Shown one piece after another: positions 37,874 to 39,140 of a DNA stretch of 39,140 nucleotides. Origin of the DNA: a virus. The stretch lies in the IMG/VR virus record IMGVR_UViG_3300049215_000778, positions 1 through 39,140 of that record; one strand, given 5' to 3'. The translations under genes were made by a program, and so were the position numbers. Every line of letters begins with the position of its first letter. The stretch's first letter is position 1. Under the pieces are notes generated by a model. That model ran no database searches. It was given only the letters and a program-made list of their open reading frames with translations, and was not told the DNA's origin.

Positions 37874-38232
37874 GCAACACGCCCAGATACCTGACTAGCG
37901 ACGACATCGCTAAGAATCTCCAGGTCAGCAAACGCACCGCTCAGAAATACATGCAGCAGATGGTTCACCTTCAGAACGGTCGCGTGCTTCGGGTTACTGA
38001 GTCGGCCTACCATGCTTGGCTCGACCGCAACTCATTCGGTGGCTCATGTCCAAGCTATTCCGGAAAAAGGGTGGCGAGGTTTGGTATGCGGATCTCCGCT
38101 CGCTCGGTGGTGGCCAAAAAAGCACCCATTGCATCGACTACGAAGCCGCAAAAGGAAAACTCCGACTCCTCGAGCGCCAGGCGGTATCAGAGGCTCGTCG
38201 AGAAGCTGAGGAAGGGCCAAGGCAAACCGTAG
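37870..38232 (+). CDS. Excisionase-like HTH protein
   Basis: 120 residues, GTG start in a GTGA overlap. Residues 5-55 are an HTH of excisionase or MerR-like type (RYLTSDDIAKNLQVSKRTAQ, then KYMQQM). The C-terminal 60 residues are read from the same DNA as the integrase start and are basic and low-complexity, so the functional part may end near residue 60. Excisionase genes of similar phages lie just before the integrase. It would bind att DNA and favour excision. Confidence 0.65.
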   Translation: MSNTPRYLTSDDIAKNLQVSKRTAQKYMQQMVHLQNGRVLRVTESAYHAWLDRNSFGGSCPSYSGKRVARFGMRISARSVVAKKAPIASTTKPQKENSDSSSARRYQRLVEKLRKGQGKP

Positions 38233-39140
38233 AAGAGGCAATGGGCTACCTGCTCAAGGTGACCCAGAGCAAGAGCGAGCACTACGACTATCGAGCCTTT
38301 CACCTCACGCGGCTGATGGGCGAAAAGCAGGTCAACTCCCTGCGGCTCGACGATGTGACCGACTACATCAAGGCTCGACTCGCGGAGCACGGCCAGCCAA
38401 AACCCAAAGAGCAGCCGCACCACAAACAGCAATTCGAGAAGGTCAGCCGGCACACCGTGCACAAAGAGCTGACCACGTTGGGGCGAGCTCTCCGACTCTC
38501 ACGCAAGGCCGGGTTCTTCGTCGGTCACGTCGAAGACCTGATGCCCGACGACTTCGACAAGGGATACAAGCCGCGAGAGCGCTACCTCACGCCCGACGAG
38601 TTCGAGAGGTTGCTCTTGGTGCTCCAGCCGGGCTGGCAGATTTGGACCGCCATCGCCTGCTATCTGGGGGCGCGGTCGAGCGAGGTCGAAGGCCTGCATT
38701 GGGAACACATCCAGTGGCCAGAGAGGCTGGTGCACCTGCACGGCACCAAGACCGAGGAGTCGGATCGAGTTGTGCCGGTGCCTCAACAACTCGTTGAGAT
38801 TCTGATCCCGCTTCGAACTTACGAAGTGCTCGACGAACTGAAACGATCAACGGGGGAGATTCGGCTCAGCGAGGGAGCCATTGTGCCCGCGTGGTCGAAC
38901 GACTCGCGGGATCTGCGACAAGCCTGCAAGCGCGCCGGCATCGCTCGGGTCTCACCGAACGACATGCGACGCACGTTTGCGAGCTGGTTGGCCCAGGGGA
39001 ATCAAAGCACGCTGCGTATCGCCAAGCTGCTGGGACACACAACGACTCGGATGGCCGAACAGGTGTATGCGAGGCTCAGCACTCAGAGCCTCAGCGAGGC
39101 GATCAAGGCGCTGCCGCAGCGGAAGGCACCAGCCACATAA
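38046..39140 (+). CDS. Tyrosine integrase
   Basis: 364 residues from the ATG at 38046 (GGTGG upstream); the frame also extends ten codons upstream. Residues 1-150 are arm-binding and core-binding domains (SKLFRKKGGEVWYADLRSLG, then FHLTRLMGEKQVNSL). The catalytic domain holds R210 (GARSSEV), K235, N-x-x-R at 305-308 (NDMRRTFAS), H331 (LLGHTTT) and Y341 (QVYARL). The usual first His of the HxxR box is Asn here, a substitution seen in some integrases. The gene ends at the window edge, so the attachment site lies outside. Confidence 0.92.
   Translation: MSKLFRKKGGEVWYADLRSLGGGQKSTHCIDYEAAKGKLRLLERQAVSEARREAEEGPRQTVEEAMGYLLKVTQSKSEHYDYRAFHLTRLMGEKQVNSLRLDDVTDYIKARLAEHGQPKPKEQPHHKQQFEKVSRHTVHKELTTLGRALRLSRKAGFFVGHVEDLMPDDFDKGYKPRERYLTPDEFERLLLVLQPGWQIWTAIACYLGARSSEVEGLHWEHIQWPERLVHLHGTKTEESDRVVPVPQQLVEILIPLRTYEVLDELKRSTGEIRLSEGAIVPAWSNDSRDLRQACKRAGIARVSPNDMRRTFASWLAQGNQSTLRIAKLLGHTTTRMAEQVYARLSTQSLSEAIKALPQRKAPAT

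Noticed and set aside
38900-39140. attP or attR core at the right end
   Set aside because: The window ends on the integrase stop codon and no tRNA or repeated core can be compared, so no site can be claimed.

Overview
The window is most of a temperate tailed bacteriophage or prophage with a contractile tail, in a high-GC genome. The virion genes follow the Mu order: terminase, DUF935-type portal, MuF, protease/scaffold, gpT-type capsid, gp36- and gp37-like proteins, sheath, tube, tail assembly chaperone, tape measure, baseplate and fibre. There is no Mu A/B transposase. The right end carries an excisionase-like gene and a tyrosine integrase, so this is a Mu-type virion on a lambda-like integrating lifestyle. 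The base composition, the sigma-region-4-like protein and the overall style suggest a myxobacterial (Myxococcota) or other deltaproteobacterial host; that is inference.

Layout. Positions 1-24510 (minus strand, read from high to low coordinates) are the late region: packaging, head, tail, baseplate and fibre, then a cassette of exported proteins and a holin-like membrane protein. One lipoprotein gene (2632-3138) sits on the opposite strand inside this cassette. Five short GC hairpins stand just before the Shine-Dalgarno sequences of the capsid, decoration protein, scaffold, sheath and a secreted protein. Positions 24511-24807 hold a divergent tRNA-Met(CAU)-like gene, hairpins and a possible terminator between the early and late blocks.

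Positions 24808-30400 (minus strand) are a leftward early operon: a Cro-like regulator, a C5-cytosine methyltransferase broken at a 12-base C tract, a replication initiator with a likely internal origin, a run of small zinc-binding or membrane proteins, and a final helix-turn-helix protein next to the late block. Positions 30401-31440 are the immunity region: divergent promoters, a repressor, a secreted accessory protein, and two 17-bp operators that share half-sites. Positions 31440-37873 (plus strand) are a rightward early operon with a RecT-like annealing protein, a Nudix hydrolase, two ASCH/PUA-like proteins, a sigma-like protein and many very small genes. Positions 37870-39140 hold the excisionase-like gene and the integrase.

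How it works together (inference). The repressor and the Cro-like protein would set lysis or lysogeny through the shared operators. The initiator and the RecT-like protein would serve replication and recombination, and the HTH and sigma-like proteins are candidates for late-gene activation. Most early genes overlap by ATGA, GTGA, TTGA or TGATG, so both early operons look translationally coupled. No endolysin is visible; it may lie beyond position 1. The window begins on one stop codon and ends on another, so neither attachment site can be seen.
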